Shown here: piece after piece, positions 25,542 through 36,069 of the stretch
How positions within the stretch are numbered: the first letter of the stretch is position 1
Layout of the letters: the number at the start of each line of letters is the position of its first letter
From: Candidatus Omnitrophota bacterium
GTDB lineage: Bacteria > Omnitrophota > Gorgyraeia > Duberdicusellales > 4484-171
DNA: 58,012 nucleotides
Reading direction: 5' to 3'
Assembly (NCBI GenBank): GCA_018818105.1
Contig: JAHISK010000074.1
Coordinates: 1-58,012 of the forward strand
Made by a program: the position numbers and the translations under genes
Notes under the pieces: model-generated
Database searches by the model: none
The model's input: the letters and a program-made list of their open reading frames with translations, nothing else
What the model was told of the DNA's origin: nothing

Positions 25542-25585
25542 AACACCTAATGCTATCGCCTCCCCAGACGATATAATTAGGTGTT
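25542..25585 (-). promoter_or_regulatory. 44-nt hairpin leader of paralog B
   Basis: On the minus strand AACACCTAAT and ATTAGGTGTT form a 10-bp outer stem, a symmetric 3-nt internal loop follows, then a 7-bp inner stem ATCGTCT/AGGCGAT is closed by GGGG. A T-rich tail (TTTTCTATTTTT) follows before the ribosome site, as in an intrinsic terminator. The same 44 bases occur at 27336-27379. Confidence 0.8.
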
Positions 25586-25591
25586 ACGTGA

Positions 25592-25620
25592 AATTTACTA
25601 TCTTTTTAGTAATCTGTCAA
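25592..25620 (-). promoter_or_regulatory. Promoter of paralog B
   Basis: TTGACA (25620-25615), a 17-bp spacer and TAAATT (25597-25592) lie directly before the 44-nt hairpin. The spacer and flanks are almost identical to those at 27386-27414. Confidence 0.7.
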
Positions 25621-25713
25621 GAGAAAATTACGCGGTATAAACATTATAGTAGTAGGGTACAGAGAAACATAGACAGATGTTATTTTTAGTGAATTGTTTT
25701 AATATATGTGAAA

Positions 25714-25741
25714 GCGTATCCCTTTTGATTGAACGATACGC
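25714..25741. terminator. Possible hairpin terminator of the MNT-HEPN pair
   Basis: GCGTATC (25714-25720) and GATACGC (25735-25741) form a perfect 7-bp stem with a 14-nt loop. The T-run after it is weak on the minus strand. Between it and the stop codon of the HEPN gene (25827) I see no other feature. Confidence 0.35.
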
Positions 25742-25826
25742 CGTTTTCGATATACAAAAATCTCTACACACTCGGCACTGCTATTAAAAATTGCGGTATC
25801 TTCCACAAATAACATAATCATCACCA

Positions 25827-26237
25827 TTATTCTTTTTGAAAAATAATTTCACGAACTCTTGTCACCACATTTTCTACGAATCTAATATATTCTTTACATT
25901 CTTTTTCTGTAATCTCTATACCCCCTGCGTAAATATCTGAATTCCTCTTGGACCTCATAATATTACCCATGTCTGCAATAGCACAATCATCTAAACTCTG
26001 GGCAATTTTATCAATAATTTTCACATGATGCCCAGGGATGCTTCTTACTTTCATCCCATAAAAACTTAATAATGTTATTCCCGCCTTAATAAAGGCCGTA
26101 TACGCGTAATTAAATTTAACATCTAAAATTTCATCTTTATTAGCGATATCTAAATCTTTCCACGCGTTATTAAAATGCTGGCTTATTTGTTCTGTCGTGA
26201 AATCAAACTTATAAAAATGCTTATTATCTATATTCAT
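25827..26237 (-). CDS. HEPN-domain protein (partner of MNT protein)
   Basis: It is a helical protein of 136 aa. The KVRSIPGHHVKII segment gives an R-x4-H pattern, the HEPN nuclease signature, and AYTAFIKAGITLLSFYGMKV is the preceding helix typical of HEPN proteins paired with nucleotidyltransferases. It overlaps the upstream nucleotidyltransferase gene by 4 nt. By family knowledge the pair could be a toxin-antitoxin or abortive-infection unit. The Tyr of the HxY motif seen in classical HepT is absent (HHV), so modification by tyrosine AMPylation is doubtful here. Confidence 0.7.
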   Translation of the reverse strand: MNIDNKHFYKFDFTTEQISQHFNNAWKDLDIANKDEILDVKFNYAYTAFIKAGITLLSFYGMKVRSIPGHHVKIIDKIAQSLDDCAIADMGNIMRSKRNSDIYAGGIEITEKECKEYIRFVENVVTRVREIIFQKE

Positions 26238-26788
26238 GCGGTGACTACAATATGTTTCTTTTTAAGAATATCCAAAATAAAAGAATCTCTGTTTTCTCTT
26301 CTTTTTTCAAATTCCTTTTCTTCCATATTAATAACATTTATCTCTCTATCCAGCTCTCGTTGAAGATTACTTAGCTCCTTCTGCAACAACATAATATCAT
26401 GTTCTCCCACAACTAACAAATCTATATCGCTATATACCCCCATCTTTCTACTAGCATATGAACCATATATATATATTCTTTTGACACCCTGAATTTGCCG
26501 CACAATCTTTTTCAATTTGGCCTCTACCCCTACTGTCTTTAATATAATCTTCTCATACTCTCTATATAAAGGGTACCGTTTATTAATCGAGTAGAGTTTT
26601 AGATTCCCTCGTCGTTCACTGCGCAAAATTCCCTCTGTTTCTAATTCTCTTAACTTCTTGACTAAATTTCTCTTATCCAAATCAAATTTCACGACTAATT
26701 CTTTTATATACAGACTCTCCTGAGGATTAATAAAAAAATAGTTTAATACTTTTACGGTTACTTGAGATATTAACGAAATCATATCCAC
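26234..26788 (-). CDS. Winged-helix plus minimal nucleotidyltransferase protein
   Basis: The 184-aa protein has an N-terminal winged helix (VKVLNYFFINPQESLYIKEL to YSINKRYPLY) and a C-terminal minimal nucleotidyltransferase domain. The latter has IYIYGSYASRKMGVYSDIDL, a full GS-x10-DxD motif. Such fusions pair with HEPN proteins; the winged helix could let the product regulate its own promoter. It is translated first and overlaps the HEPN gene by ATGA. No promoter was pinned down in the AT-rich gap upstream, though TGTAATACACTGTAATACAC direct repeats at 26811-26850 could be an operator. Confidence 0.78.
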   Translation of the reverse strand: MDMISLISQVTVKVLNYFFINPQESLYIKELVVKFDLDKRNLVKKLRELETEGILRSERRGNLKLYSINKRYPLYREYEKIILKTVGVEAKLKKIVRQIQGVKRIYIYGSYASRKMGVYSDIDLLVVGEHDIMLLQKELSNLQRELDREINVINMEEKEFEKRRENRDSFILDILKKKHIVVTA

Positions 26789-26810
26789 TCCATATATTAT
26801 ACTCTTAAAT

Positions 26811-26850
26811 GTAATACACTGTAATACACCTTAAAGTGTAATACATTACA
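26811..26850. promoter_or_regulatory. GTAATACA direct repeats before the MNT-HEPN pair
   Basis: TGTAATACACTGTAATACACC then AAAGTGTAATACATTACACC gives three copies of GTGTAATACA-like words, the last within the palindrome TGTAATACATTACA. The position just upstream of a winged-helix gene fits an autoregulatory operator. Confidence 0.5.
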
Positions 26851-26925
26851 CCCCTTGTGTCAAGCTTTAGCAAGTGGTTTTTCTGGCATCCATGAATAAA
26901 ATTCATAAATCACATATTTTAGTAT

Positions 26926-27270
26926 TTAAGGCTGCAGAGAACAGCTAATACCTAAAAATCTCAAGGAAATAGATGAGTGTTTTAAAGTAGTGCCACGAAT
27001 TTGTGACCAATACGTGAAATCAAATATGTTACGGAATACAGCTACCGCCTGTAATTTTTTTATAGTCTCGCCACCCGGAATATTAGACGCTAACCGCATA
27101 GGTCCAAGATCCATCTTTATCGAAGGTCCTGAATAACTTATCATATTATTGGGTAATACCGAAAAATCAGCATAAGAAGGTTCCCATGCCCAAACAGACA
27201 CAGAGATACCTACTAAATTAATCATAATTCCTAAAGCTAACACAAAAAATCTCACCGTATTTACTCTCAT
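26926..27270 (-). CDS. Short secreted protein, likely reduced paralog C
   Basis: It is an about 114-aa protein with a signal peptide (RVNTVRFFVLALGIMINLVG, then ISVSVWA). The mature part has GPSIKMDLGPMRLAS, loosely like the GPPVNFDLNKGLAAV start of paralog B, and the C-terminus RFLGISCSLQP resembles KVPGISCIP of paralog A. It may be a paralog with the middle deleted. I start at 27270, where AGGAGGG lies 8 nt upstream; an earlier in-frame ATG at 27318 follows AAGGAGAT but adds 16 residues before the signal peptide. No function is recognised. Confidence 0.55.
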   Translation of the reverse strand: MRVNTVRFFVLALGIMINLVGISVSVWAWEPSYADFSVLPNNMISYSGPSIKMDLGPMRLASNIPGGETIKKLQAVAVFRNIFDFTYWSQIRGTTLKHSSISLRFLGISCSLQP

Positions 27271-27335
27271 CTTAAAACCCTCCTTATTTAACGAATCTAT
27301 CCTTTTGCTCTTATTCATATCTCCTTAAAATAGAA

Positions 27336-27379
27336 AACACCTAATGCTATCGCCTCCCCAGACGATATAATTAGGTGTT
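27336..27379 (-). promoter_or_regulatory. 44-nt hairpin leader of paralog C
   Basis: It is a second exact copy of the hairpin at 25542-25585: a 10-bp outer stem, symmetric 3-nt internal loop, 7-bp inner stem and GGGG loop, followed by TTTTCTATTTT on the minus strand. Confidence 0.8.
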
Positions 27380-27385
27380 GCGTGA

Positions 27386-27414
27386 AATTTACTATCTTTT
27401 TAGTAATCCGTCAA
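27386..27414 (-). promoter_or_regulatory. Promoter of paralog C
   Basis: TTGACG (27414-27409), 17 bp and TAAATT (27391-27386) match the paralog B promoter at 25592-25620 except for one base in the -35 box. The similarity ends shortly upstream of the -35 box. Confidence 0.65.
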
Positions 27415-27431
27415 GAAAAAATTACCGGGTG

Positions 27432-27782
27432 TTATTTTTGTTCATTTTCTAATATTTGCTTGATTTGTTTATTCAGCAGGGGAATTTTTTGGACAATAAC
27501 ATCCCATACGAGGTCATAATCTATACCAAAATAATCGTGAATTAACTTATCTCTCATCCCAGCTATTGCTCTCCACTCGACGTTAGCATGTTTCTCCTTT
27601 AATTCTTTAGAAACTTTCTTGGACGCTTCGCCAATAACTTCTATGCTGCGGACAAAAGCTTTTTGCAATGTTTCATTCCGCAAGAATTCATCCTTATCTA
27701 ACTTCTCTGTTTGTTTTATAAGATATTTAGTTTCATCCACGATATGACGTAAATACTCAAGCGTGGGAAATGACATATTCAA
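27432..27782 (-). CDS. HepT-like HEPN toxin (DUF86)
   Basis: The 116-aa all-helical protein has the classic [19 protein letters not shown] segment, an R-x4-H-x-Y motif of the DUF86/HepT family. In studied HepT-MntA pairs HEPN is an RNase and the tyrosine of HxY is AMPylated by MntA to silence it; that tyrosine is present here. The gene overlaps the mntA-like gene by 26 nt. Confidence 0.85.
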   Translation of the reverse strand: MNMSFPTLEYLRHIVDETKYLIKQTEKLDKDEFLRNETLQKAFVRSIEVIGEASKKVSKELKEKHANVEWRAIAGMRDKLIHDYFGIDYDLVWDVIVQKIPLLNKQIKQILENEQK

Positions 27783-28065
27783 CCTCTTTTACTATATATG
27801 GTTTAATATAGGGGCTGAGAGAATCGATTGTTACTAATTCAATATGCTGTAGAAAAAGATCTTCCAAAAGAAAGGAAAGATGAATAAAGTTATCAAAACT
27901 TTTTTTACCGGAGACAAATTCTACCAATAAATCAATATCACTTTTTGAAGTTTGTTCATTCCGCACATATGACCCAAATAAACCAAGCTTTTTCACTCCA
28001 AAAGACTCAATCTTACGCCTATTTTCTCTAATCACAGCTAAAATATCTTCTTTCTTTTCAACCAT
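27757..28065 (-). CDS. MntA-like antitoxin nucleotidyltransferase
   Basis: The 102-aa minimal nucleotidyltransferase has [20 protein letters not shown], with an intact GS-x10-DxD metal motif and the GSYxRxE form of the MntA antitoxin. It is translated before the HEPN gene and overlaps it. By family knowledge it would AMPylate the HepT partner. This is the second of three MNT-HEPN pairs in the window. Confidence 0.85.
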   Translation of the reverse strand: MVEKKEDILAVIRENRRKIESFGVKKLGLFGSYVRNEQTSKSDIDLLVEFVSGKKSFDNFIHLSFLLEDLFLQHIELVTIDSLSPYIKPYIVKEVEYVISHA

Positions 28066-28163
28066 ACTACTCCTTCATTAATCTAGTTATAATATTATAT
28101 CGTGTAATTTTAAAATAGAAAATATTTTTTTATATCAAGCCTTTTCCCCAAAAAATATTCCGT

Positions 28164-29780
<1,617 letters not shown>

Positions 29781-29785
29781 TTATC

Positions 29786-31156
29786 CTATTTTTCTAACAT
29801 ATTCTTCGACGCTCTCCTGGAAACTTTTGTGGGATACTTCCCTGTAAAACACGCTGTACAAAACTCATTTCCAGGAAGAAACATTGATTTTACCATCCCC
29901 TCAACACTCAAATAGTTCAAACTATCTAACCCGATAGATTTCCTTATTCCATCTACGCTACGACCGGTAGCAATCAACTCTTTCTTTGTAGGAAAATCTA
30001 TTCCGTAAAAACAGGGAAACTTTATCGGCGGACAACTCACGCGCATATGAACTTCTTTAGCTCCCGCCTCTCTAACTGTTTTAACCCGAATACGACTAGT
30101 TGTTCCACGAACAATAGAATCCTCCACAATAACTACTGTTTTTCCGGCAAGAACTTCCCGTATCGGGTTAAGCTTCACTTTCACTCTAAAATCTCTTATA
30201 ACTTGTGACGGCTGGATAAACGTCCTTCCAACATAGTGGTTCCGAATCATGCCCATCTCAAGAGGCACGCCCAACTCCTGCGCATACCCCATTGCCGCGT
30301 AACTGCCCGAATCTGGTATAGGCATAACAACATCACCTAAAATACCACTTTCTTTAGCAAGATTTTTGCCTAACTGTTTGCGGGTAAGATAAACATTTTT
30401 ATCAAAAATATTACTGTCCGGCCGCGCAAAATATATATACTCAAAAATACAAATCGCGTGCTTCTTTTTCGCAAACGGTTTTATTGACTCTATATTATTT
30501 TTTGTAATAAAAACAATTTCGCCAGGCTCAATATCTCTTATGTATTTAGCGTTAATCAAATCTAAGGCGCAGGTTTCCGACGCCAACACGTAAGCCTCAT
30601 CAACTTTACCTAAACAAAGGGGACGAAACCCGTGAGGGTCTCTAGCTCCAATTAAAACATCATTAACCATCATTGCAAACGAATATGCCCCTTCTAGCTG
30701 AGACAAAGCCGAAATAACGTTATTTTTTAAATCATCACCGCGAGAACAAACCATAAGGTGCGTAATAATTTCCGAATCCATCGTAGTTTGAAAAATAGAT
30801 CCCTGATGTTCCATCCTATTCCGCAGTTTAACGGTATTAGTAAGATTACCGTTATGGGCAATAATAATATGACCCTTTTTATGACCTACATAAAAGGGCT
30901 GAATATTCTGCATATGACTAGATCCTGTCGTAGAATAACGAACGTGACCAATCGCGACACTCCCCTTTAAGATATTAATCGAGCGTTCATCAAAAACATC
31001 ACACACCAATCCCATTCCTTTATGATAATTAATCTTGCTGCCATTAAAAGCAACGATGCCCGCGGACTCCTCCCCTCTATGCTGTAGAGCATATAATCCC
31101 AGATAACTTAATCGACCCGCGTCTTTATGATTACTAATTCCAATTATTCCACACAT
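29786..31156 (-). CDS. purF: Amidophosphoribosyltransferase
   Basis: It makes phosphoribosylamine, the first step of purine synthesis. The 456-aa protein starts MCGIIGIS with Cys2 as the nucleophile and no propeptide. The PRPP loop is VVIVEDSIVRGTTSRIRV. Cysteines in FPCFYGIDFP and EFCTACFTGKYP, with an earlier CIFEYIYF, fit the 4Fe-4S ligands of the B. subtilis-type enzyme. It is the only purine gene seen. It follows carB across a word-repeat stretch and precedes pyrG. Confidence 0.96.
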   Translation of the reverse strand: MCGIIGISNHKDAGRLSYLGLYALQHRGEESAGIVAFNGSKINYHKGMGLVCDVFDERSINILKGSVAIGHVRYSTTGSSHMQNIQPFYVGHKKGHIIIAHNGNLTNTVKLRNRMEHQGSIFQTTMDSEIITHLMVCSRGDDLKNNVISALSQLEGAYSFAMMVNDVLIGARDPHGFRPLCLGKVDEAYVLASETCALDLINAKYIRDIEPGEIVFITKNNIESIKPFAKKKHAICIFEYIYFARPDSNIFDKNVYLTRKQLGKNLAKESGILGDVVMPIPDSGSYAAMGYAQELGVPLEMGMIRNHYVGRTFIQPSQVIRDFRVKVKLNPIREVLAGKTVVIVEDSIVRGTTSRIRVKTVREAGAKEVHMRVSCPPIKFPCFYGIDFPTKKELIATGRSVDGIRKSIGLDSLNYLSVEGMVKSMFLPGNEFCTACFTGKYPTKVSRRASKNMLEK

Positions 31157-31176
31157 AGCAACTTCGCTCCGCTCAG

Positions 31177-31254
31177 TTAGAAACCAAACACCAGTAACCA
31201 GACACCTTTGATTATTTCTTCTCTGGTTTCTGTACTCTGGTTTCTGATTTCTCC
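31177..31254. repeat. GGTTTCTG-type word repeat at the 3' end of carB copy 2
   Basis: GAAACCAAACACCAGTAACC and AGACACC on the left face TCTGGTTTCTGTACTCTGG and TTTCTGATTTCTCC on the right. The right part is coding and gives the unusual [12 protein letters not shown] tail of the second CarB. Confidence 0.6.
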
Positions 31255-34200
31255 AGATATTCCTGTATCGCCTTAACTTCCAACGTTCCGTTTATGATAG
31301 ACTCTATCCCATTAACTGCCGCCTGTGCTCCCTGTATTGTGGTAATACAGGGCACCCCCTGTAAAACAGCAGTGCTACGAATAGGCTTAGAATCGGACTG
31401 CCCTTTTTTTCCAGATGGCGTGTTAATAATAAGTTTTATTTCTTCTTTTCTAATGCTTTCTAAAATGTTTTTATCAGAATCAGTAATTTTATTAACAACT
31501 TCGACATCCATATTATTAGCCCTTAAAACTTTAGCTGTCCCTTTTGTCGCGACAATCTTAAAATCCATGTCATAAAGTTTTTTAGCGATAAAAACAATAT
31601 CGCGCTTATCCTCATTTCTAACGCTTATAAAAACTTTGCCTTCCAGCGGTAAATTCTGTCCCGCCCCCGCCTGCGCTTTATAAAAAGCGTTTCCAAACAA
31701 TCTATCTATGCCCATGACTTCTCCTGTCGACTTCATCTCCGGGCCTAACTTTATATCTACGCCAGAAAACCGAGAAAACGGTAAAACTGATTCCTTAACA
31801 GCAAAATGATTTACTTTTTTCTCTTTTATTACCCCTAATTCTTTCAAACTTTTTCCCACCATAACTTTGGCAGCTACTTTAGCCAAAGAAACTCCCGTTG
31901 CTTTGCTAACAAAAGGAACTGTCCTAGACGCCCTAGGATTTACTTCCAAAGCGTACACCACATTCTTCTTAACCGCGAACTGAATATTGATTAATCCTTG
32001 CGTTTTAAGTTCTTTTGCCAACGCTAAGGTATATTCCCGTATTTTATCTATGATATCATCGCTTAAAGTATGCGGCGGCAACACACACGCCGAATCACCC
32101 GAATGAATGCCAGCTTCCTCAATGTGTTCCATAATACCCCCGATAACTGTATCCTTTCCATCAGACACCGCATCAACATCAACTTCAATAGCGTCTTCTA
32201 AAAACTGGTCTATCAACACAGGCTGCCGCGGGGATACATCTTGAGCTTCTTTGATAAACGATTCTAACTCTTCCTTATCATACACTATTCGCATTGCTCT
32301 TCCGCCTAAAACATATGACGGCCTGACCACCACTGGATACCCAATATTTGAAGCAATTTTAACCGCTTCTTCTTTTGATCGAGCTGACCCGTTATCTGGC
32401 TGAGAAATTTTCAGCTTCTTCAAAATTTTAGAAAACTCATCCCGATTCTCTGCCTTATCACTCGATTCAACACTAGTTCCTATAATAGGCGCGCCCGCGT
32501 CTCTAAGCTGTCTGGCTAAATTAAGCGGAGTTTGTCCGCCAAACTGAACAATCACGCCATCGGGCTTCTCCTTATTAATAATATTCAACACGTCCTCAAA
32601 CGTTAACGGTTCAAAATATAACTTATCAGAAGTATCATAATCTGTAGAAACAGTCTCGGGGTTTGAGTTAACCATAATAGTTTCATACCCTAAATCTCTG
32701 AGCGCGAATGAAGCATGACAACAACAATAATCAAACTCAATTCCCTGGCCAATCCTATTAGGACCACCACCTAAAATAATTATCTTCTTCTTCGAAGAAA
32801 CTTGAACTTCATCTTCAGTTTCATAGGTTGAATAATAATACGGCGTATACGCCTCAAACTCTCCGGCACAAGTATCAACCAATTTGTATGTCGGGAAAAT
32901 ACCATTTTTTTCTCTATATTTTCTTACCTCTAATTCTTCCAGACCCAACAGCTCTGCTATCTGCCAATCGCTAAACCCCATCTGCTTCGCTCTCTTGAGC
33001 AAAACAGTCGATAGTTTATTTTGAATACCTTCTTTATTTCTATGGACTATGGACCATGGACCATGGACTATCTCCTGCTCCATCTCCACAATCTGCGCGA
33101 TGTTATCAATAAACCAAGGATCAATGCCTGTAAGATTACCTATCGTCTCAACGGAATATCCTTTTTGCAAAGCGTATTTGATATAAAATATACGTGAAGC
33201 ATTAGGTTCTTGCAACCGTTGCTTAATCTTATCATCGGAAACGGTTTTGTAATCCTGTTTGTTATCTAATCCCGTATGCCCAATCTCCAGCCCCCTCAAC
33301 CCTTTCTGCAACGCTTCCTTAAATGTCCTCCCTATAGCCATAGTTTCGCCAACAGATTTCATAGAAATCCCCAGGACATCTTTTGCTTCGGGAAACTTTT
33401 CAAAAGTAAACCGAGGAATTTTCACAACACAATAATCAATAGATGGCTCAAACGACGCCGGAGTTTCTTTCGTAATATCATTTTGAATTTCATCTAAAGT
33501 ATAACCTACCGCGAGTTTCGCGGCAAACTTAGCAATAGGAAATCCTGTTGCTTTTGAAGCAAGCGCTGAACTTCTGGAAACCCGCGGGTTCATTTCAATC
33601 ACAACCATCCTTCCATCTACGGGATTAACCGCGAACTGAATGTTAGACCCGCCAGTTTCAACGCCTACCGCTCTTATTATCGCTAATGACGCGTCCCTCA
33701 TCTTCTGGTATTCTTTATCAGTTAATGTTTGTGCCGGAGCAACTGTTATCGAATCACCGGTATGAATACCCATCGGATCAAAGTTTTCAATAGAGCAAAT
33801 AATGACAACGTTATCATTCTTATCCCGCATTACTTCCAACTCATACTCTTTCCATCCCGCGATTGATTCCTCAATAAGAACTTCGCTAATCATACTGTTT
33901 TTTAACCCTAAGCCTACGATGCGATTAAACTCTTCTTCTGTATTAGCTATGCCCCCACCGGTTCCGCCTAAAGTAAACGAAGGCCGGATAATTACCGGCA
34001 ACCCAATATCAACCAACACTCTTTTTGATTCTTCGATACTATGCGCTAACCCACTCCTAGGCAAATCAAGCCCAATCTCAATTATTATCTTCTTAAACAC
34101 ATCTCTATCTTCGGCTCGTTTTATCGCGTTATAATCAGCGCCTATCATTTTCACGTTATATTTATCTAACACGCCCGCTTCGGCTAACTTCATTGCCGTA

Positions 34201-34490
34201 TTAAGTCCGGTTTGTCCGCCTAACGTTGGCAGCACCGCGTCCGGCCGTTCTTTTTCGATTATCTTGGCTACAACATCGACAGTGATCGGCTCTATATATG
34301 TAACATCAGCTAATTCAGGATCAGTCATAATAGTCGCTGGATTAGAATTAATTAAGACAACAACAAATCCTTCTTCTCTTAAAACCTTACACGCTTGCGT
34401 ACCGGAATAATCAAACTCGCAAGCCTGTCCGATAATAATCGGTCCGGACCCAATAATCAATATTTTTTTAATATCTGTTCGTTTTGGCAT
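31212..34490 (-). CDS. carB: Carbamoyl-phosphate synthase large subunit, copy 2
   Basis: This is a second full-length large subunit, 1092 aa, with both ATP-grasp halves intact: [18 protein letters not shown] and [18 protein letters not shown] in the first; [19 protein letters not shown] and [13 protein letters not shown] in the second. It is 18 residues longer than copy 1. Most of the excess is [16 protein letters not shown] in the oligomerisation region plus a C-terminal tail, both encoded by word repeats. It follows carA and an S23 gene. No ribosome site precedes the ATG, where a word repeat lies instead. Likely active, but expression may be altered. Confidence 0.95.
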   Translation of the reverse strand: MPKRTDIKKILIIGSGPIIIGQACEFDYSGTQACKVLREEGFVVVLINSNPATIMTDPELADVTYIEPITVDVVAKIIEKERPDAVLPTLGGQTGLNTAMKLAEAGVLDKYNVKMIGADYNAIKRAEDRDVFKKIIIEIGLDLPRSGLAHSIEESKRVLVDIGLPVIIRPSFTLGGTGGGIANTEEEFNRIVGLGLKNSMISEVLIEESIAGWKEYELEVMRDKNDNVVIICSIENFDPMGIHTGDSITVAPAQTLTDKEYQKMRDASLAIIRAVGVETGGSNIQFAVNPVDGRMVVIEMNPRVSRSSALASKATGFPIAKFAAKLAVGYTLDEIQNDITKETPASFEPSIDYCVVKIPRFTFEKFPEAKDVLGISMKSVGETMAIGRTFKEALQKGLRGLEIGHTGLDNKQDYKTVSDDKIKQRLQEPNASRIFYIKYALQKGYSVETIGNLTGIDPWFIDNIAQIVEMEQEIVHGPWSIVHRNKEGIQNKLSTVLLKRAKQMGFSDWQIAELLGLEELEVRKYREKNGIFPTYKLVDTCAGEFEAYTPYYYSTYETEDEVQVSSKKKIIILGGGPNRIGQGIEFDYCCCHASFALRDLGYETIMVNSNPETVSTDYDTSDKLYFEPLTFEDVLNIINKEKPDGVIVQFGGQTPLNLARQLRDAGAPIIGTSVESSDKAENRDEFSKILKKLKISQPDNGSARSKEEAVKIASNIGYPVVVRPSYVLGGRAMRIVYDKEELESFIKEAQDVSPRQPVLIDQFLEDAIEVDVDAVSDGKDTVIGGIMEHIEEAGIHSGDSACVLPPHTLSDDIIDKIREYTLALAKELKTQGLINIQFAVKKNVVYALEVNPRASRTVPFVSKATGVSLAKVAAKVMVGKSLKELGVIKEKKVNHFAVKESVLPFSRFSGVDIKLGPEMKSTGEVMGIDRLFGNAFYKAQAGAGQNLPLEGKVFISVRNEDKRDIVFIAKKLYDMDFKIVATKGTAKVLRANNMDVEVVNKITDSDKNILESIRKEEIKLIINTPSGKKGQSDSKPIRSTAVLQGVPCITTIQGAQAAVNGIESIINGTLEVKAIQEYLEKSETRVQKPEKK
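33040..33071. repeat. GGACCAT/GGACTAT heptad repeat inside carB copy 2
   Basis: The plus strand reads CTATGGACTATGGACCATGG then ACCATGGACTAT, four to five copies of a 7-bp word. In frame it encodes [10 protein letters not shown], which is absent from the aligned region of CarB copy 1. Confidence 0.8.
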
Positions 34491-34495
34491 AATCA

Positions 34496-34531
34496 GTCAT
34501 AAGTTGTAAGAATTAAGGATTAAGTTTCTTA
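34496..34531. repeat. Left inverted arm flanking the S23 gene
   Basis: TAAGTTGTAAGAATTAAGG then ATTAAGTTTCTTA lies at the 3' end of the S23 gene (it includes the stop codon) and runs up to the carB ATG. Its inverse is at 34865-34897. The same words occur at 57556-57656. Confidence 0.7.
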
Positions 34532-34866
34532 TATAAACCGTTTAACATTCTCCCTATTTCGTTACACATTTGATTCACTTCTTCAAGTTTTTTATCATCT
34601 AAATACTTTAACTCTTTCGCTAAAAACAAAAGATATTTCGTTTCTTCTAACGATCCTTCCGAAATATTTATAAAACGAGAAAAATCTTTCTTACTTCTTC
34701 TTTTAAACCCTTCGGCTAAATTAGTTGGGATAGAAACAACATATCTTCTAATCTGCGAAATTATTCCAAATTTCTCGTCACCTGGAAAAAGCTTTGTGAT
34801 TTTATATACCTCTAAAGTTAATTTATGTGCTTTCTCCCATACTTTTAAATCTTTAAACGTCTTCAT
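34513..34866 (-). CDS. Four-helix bundle protein of the S23 / 23S-IVP family
   Basis: The 117-aa protein matches the S23 family: FKDLKVWEKAHKLTLEVYKI, ISQIRRYVVSIPTNLAEGF and EGSLEETKYLLFLAKEL are its signature segments. The fold is a four-helix bundle that forms pentamers; members occur inside 23S rRNA intervening sequences or as stand-alone genes of unknown role. Here it is wedged between carA and carB and bounded by inverted word repeats that form both gene ends, which suggests it entered the operon as a unit. Confidence 0.88.
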   Translation of the reverse strand: MKTFKDLKVWEKAHKLTLEVYKITKLFPGDEKFGIISQIRRYVVSIPTNLAEGFKRRSKKDFSRFINISEGSLEETKYLLFLAKELKYLDDKKLEEVNQMCNEIGRMLNGLYKKLNP

Positions 34867-34897
34867 TTCTTAATTCTTAATCCTTACTGCTTACTTC
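34865..34897. repeat. Right inverted arm flanking the S23 gene
   Basis: ATTTCTTAATTCTTAATCC then TTACTGCTTACTTC covers the S23 upstream region and the last codons of carA (RSKQ, stop). On the opposite strand it reads TAAGGATTAAGAATTAAG, the counterpart of TAAGAATTAAGGATTAAG on the left. Confidence 0.7.
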
Positions 34898-35984
34898 TAT
34901 CAATCATTGTAATAAACTCGCTAAATAAATACGTTGCGTCATTTGGTCCCGGGCCTGCTTCAGGATGAAACTGAACACTAAACACAGGCAGTTTTTTATG
35001 ACGCATCCCTTCCAAAGTATTATCGTTTAAATTAATATGAGTTACCTCAACATCATTTTTATCTAATGATTCAATGTCCACACAAAACCCATGATTTTGT
35101 GCAGTTATCGCTACTTTTCCTGTTTTTAAATCCTTTACCGGCTGGTTTCCACCGTGATGTCCAAACTTTAACTTATAAGTTCTTCCGCCTAAAGCTATTC
35201 CTAAAATTTGATGGCCTAAACAAATGCCAAACATAGGTGTTTTTCCTAATAATTTTTTTATCGTATCAACCACATTCTTTACCGCCGCCGGATCTCCCGG
35301 TCCGTTGGAAATAAAAACTCCATCTGGTTTCAGCTTTAAAATATCATCAGCGCTCATATCATACGGCACCACAGTAACGCGACACCCAACTGCTTGTAAA
35401 TTTCTTAAGATATTGAACTTAACCCCGCAATCAATCACAACAACTTCATAATTGCCGTCTTCATTCCACTGATAAATTTTATCGGTAACAACTTCGCTAA
35501 CTAAATCTCTGCCGACTAAAGACAAAGAATTTTTCGCTTTATCAACTAATACTTTATCATCATCATTACCAGTAGATATAACCGCGCGCATCGCCCCACC
35601 CAACCTAATATGGCGCGTAAGGGCACGTGTGTCTATACCTTCTAGCCCCATTATGTTATTTTCTTTAAGATACTGGGATAAACTTTTCTGTGCCCGCCAA
35701 TTGCTAACAATCCGGCTGCATTCTTTAACTATAAATCCTTCTAAAAAAACTTTTCGGGATTCGACATCTTCGGAATTTATTCCGTAATTGCCGATTAAGG
35801 GGTAAGTCATTGTAACTATTTGACCTTTATAGGAAGGGTCGGTGAGAATTTCTTGATATCCTGTAATACTTGTATTAAAAACTACTTCTCCAAATTTCTC
35901 TCCAGAAGCGCCGAAAAAAAATCCAGAGAAAACTACACCATCTTCTAACGCTATTCTCACTCGCTGGCTCTGGATACCACTCAT
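34884..35984 (-). CDS. carA: Carbamoyl-phosphate synthase small subunit
   Basis: This 366-aa glutaminase subunit feeds ammonia to CarB. The N-terminal domain (LEDGVVFSGFFFGASGEKFG, FNTSITGYQEILTDPSY) and the class I amidotransferase domain (MFGICLGHQILGIALGG nucleophile; FSVQFHPEAGPGPND with His and Glu) are complete. Only one carA is seen for two carB genes. The last codons lie in the inverted arm that bounds the S23 gene. Confidence 0.96.
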   Translation of the reverse strand: MSGIQSQRVRIALEDGVVFSGFFFGASGEKFGEVVFNTSITGYQEILTDPSYKGQIVTMTYPLIGNYGINSEDVESRKVFLEGFIVKECSRIVSNWRAQKSLSQYLKENNIMGLEGIDTRALTRHIRLGGAMRAVISTGNDDDKVLVDKAKNSLSLVGRDLVSEVVTDKIYQWNEDGNYEVVVIDCGVKFNILRNLQAVGCRVTVVPYDMSADDILKLKPDGVFISNGPGDPAAVKNVVDTIKKLLGKTPMFGICLGHQILGIALGGRTYKLKFGHHGGNQPVKDLKTGKVAITAQNHGFCVDIESLDKNDVEVTHINLNDNTLEGMRHKKLPVFSVQFHPEAGPGPNDATYLFSEFITMIDRSKQ

Positions 35985-36013
35985 TCTTTACAACTCACGT
36001 TTAAGTAAGGTTC

Positions 36014-36037
36014 CCTGCCCCGATAAATCGGGGCAGG
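36014..36037. repeat. GC-rich palindrome between the glutamate synthase gene and carA
   Basis: CCTGCCCCGA (36014-36023) and TCGGGGCAGG (36028-36037) form a perfect 10-bp stem with a TAAA loop, and AAGGT/ACCTT can extend it. No T-run follows on the minus strand. It could end or stabilise the upstream transcript. Confidence 0.55.
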
Positions 36038-36069
36038 ATATTACCTTGCTAGATTTCACTTATTTATAC

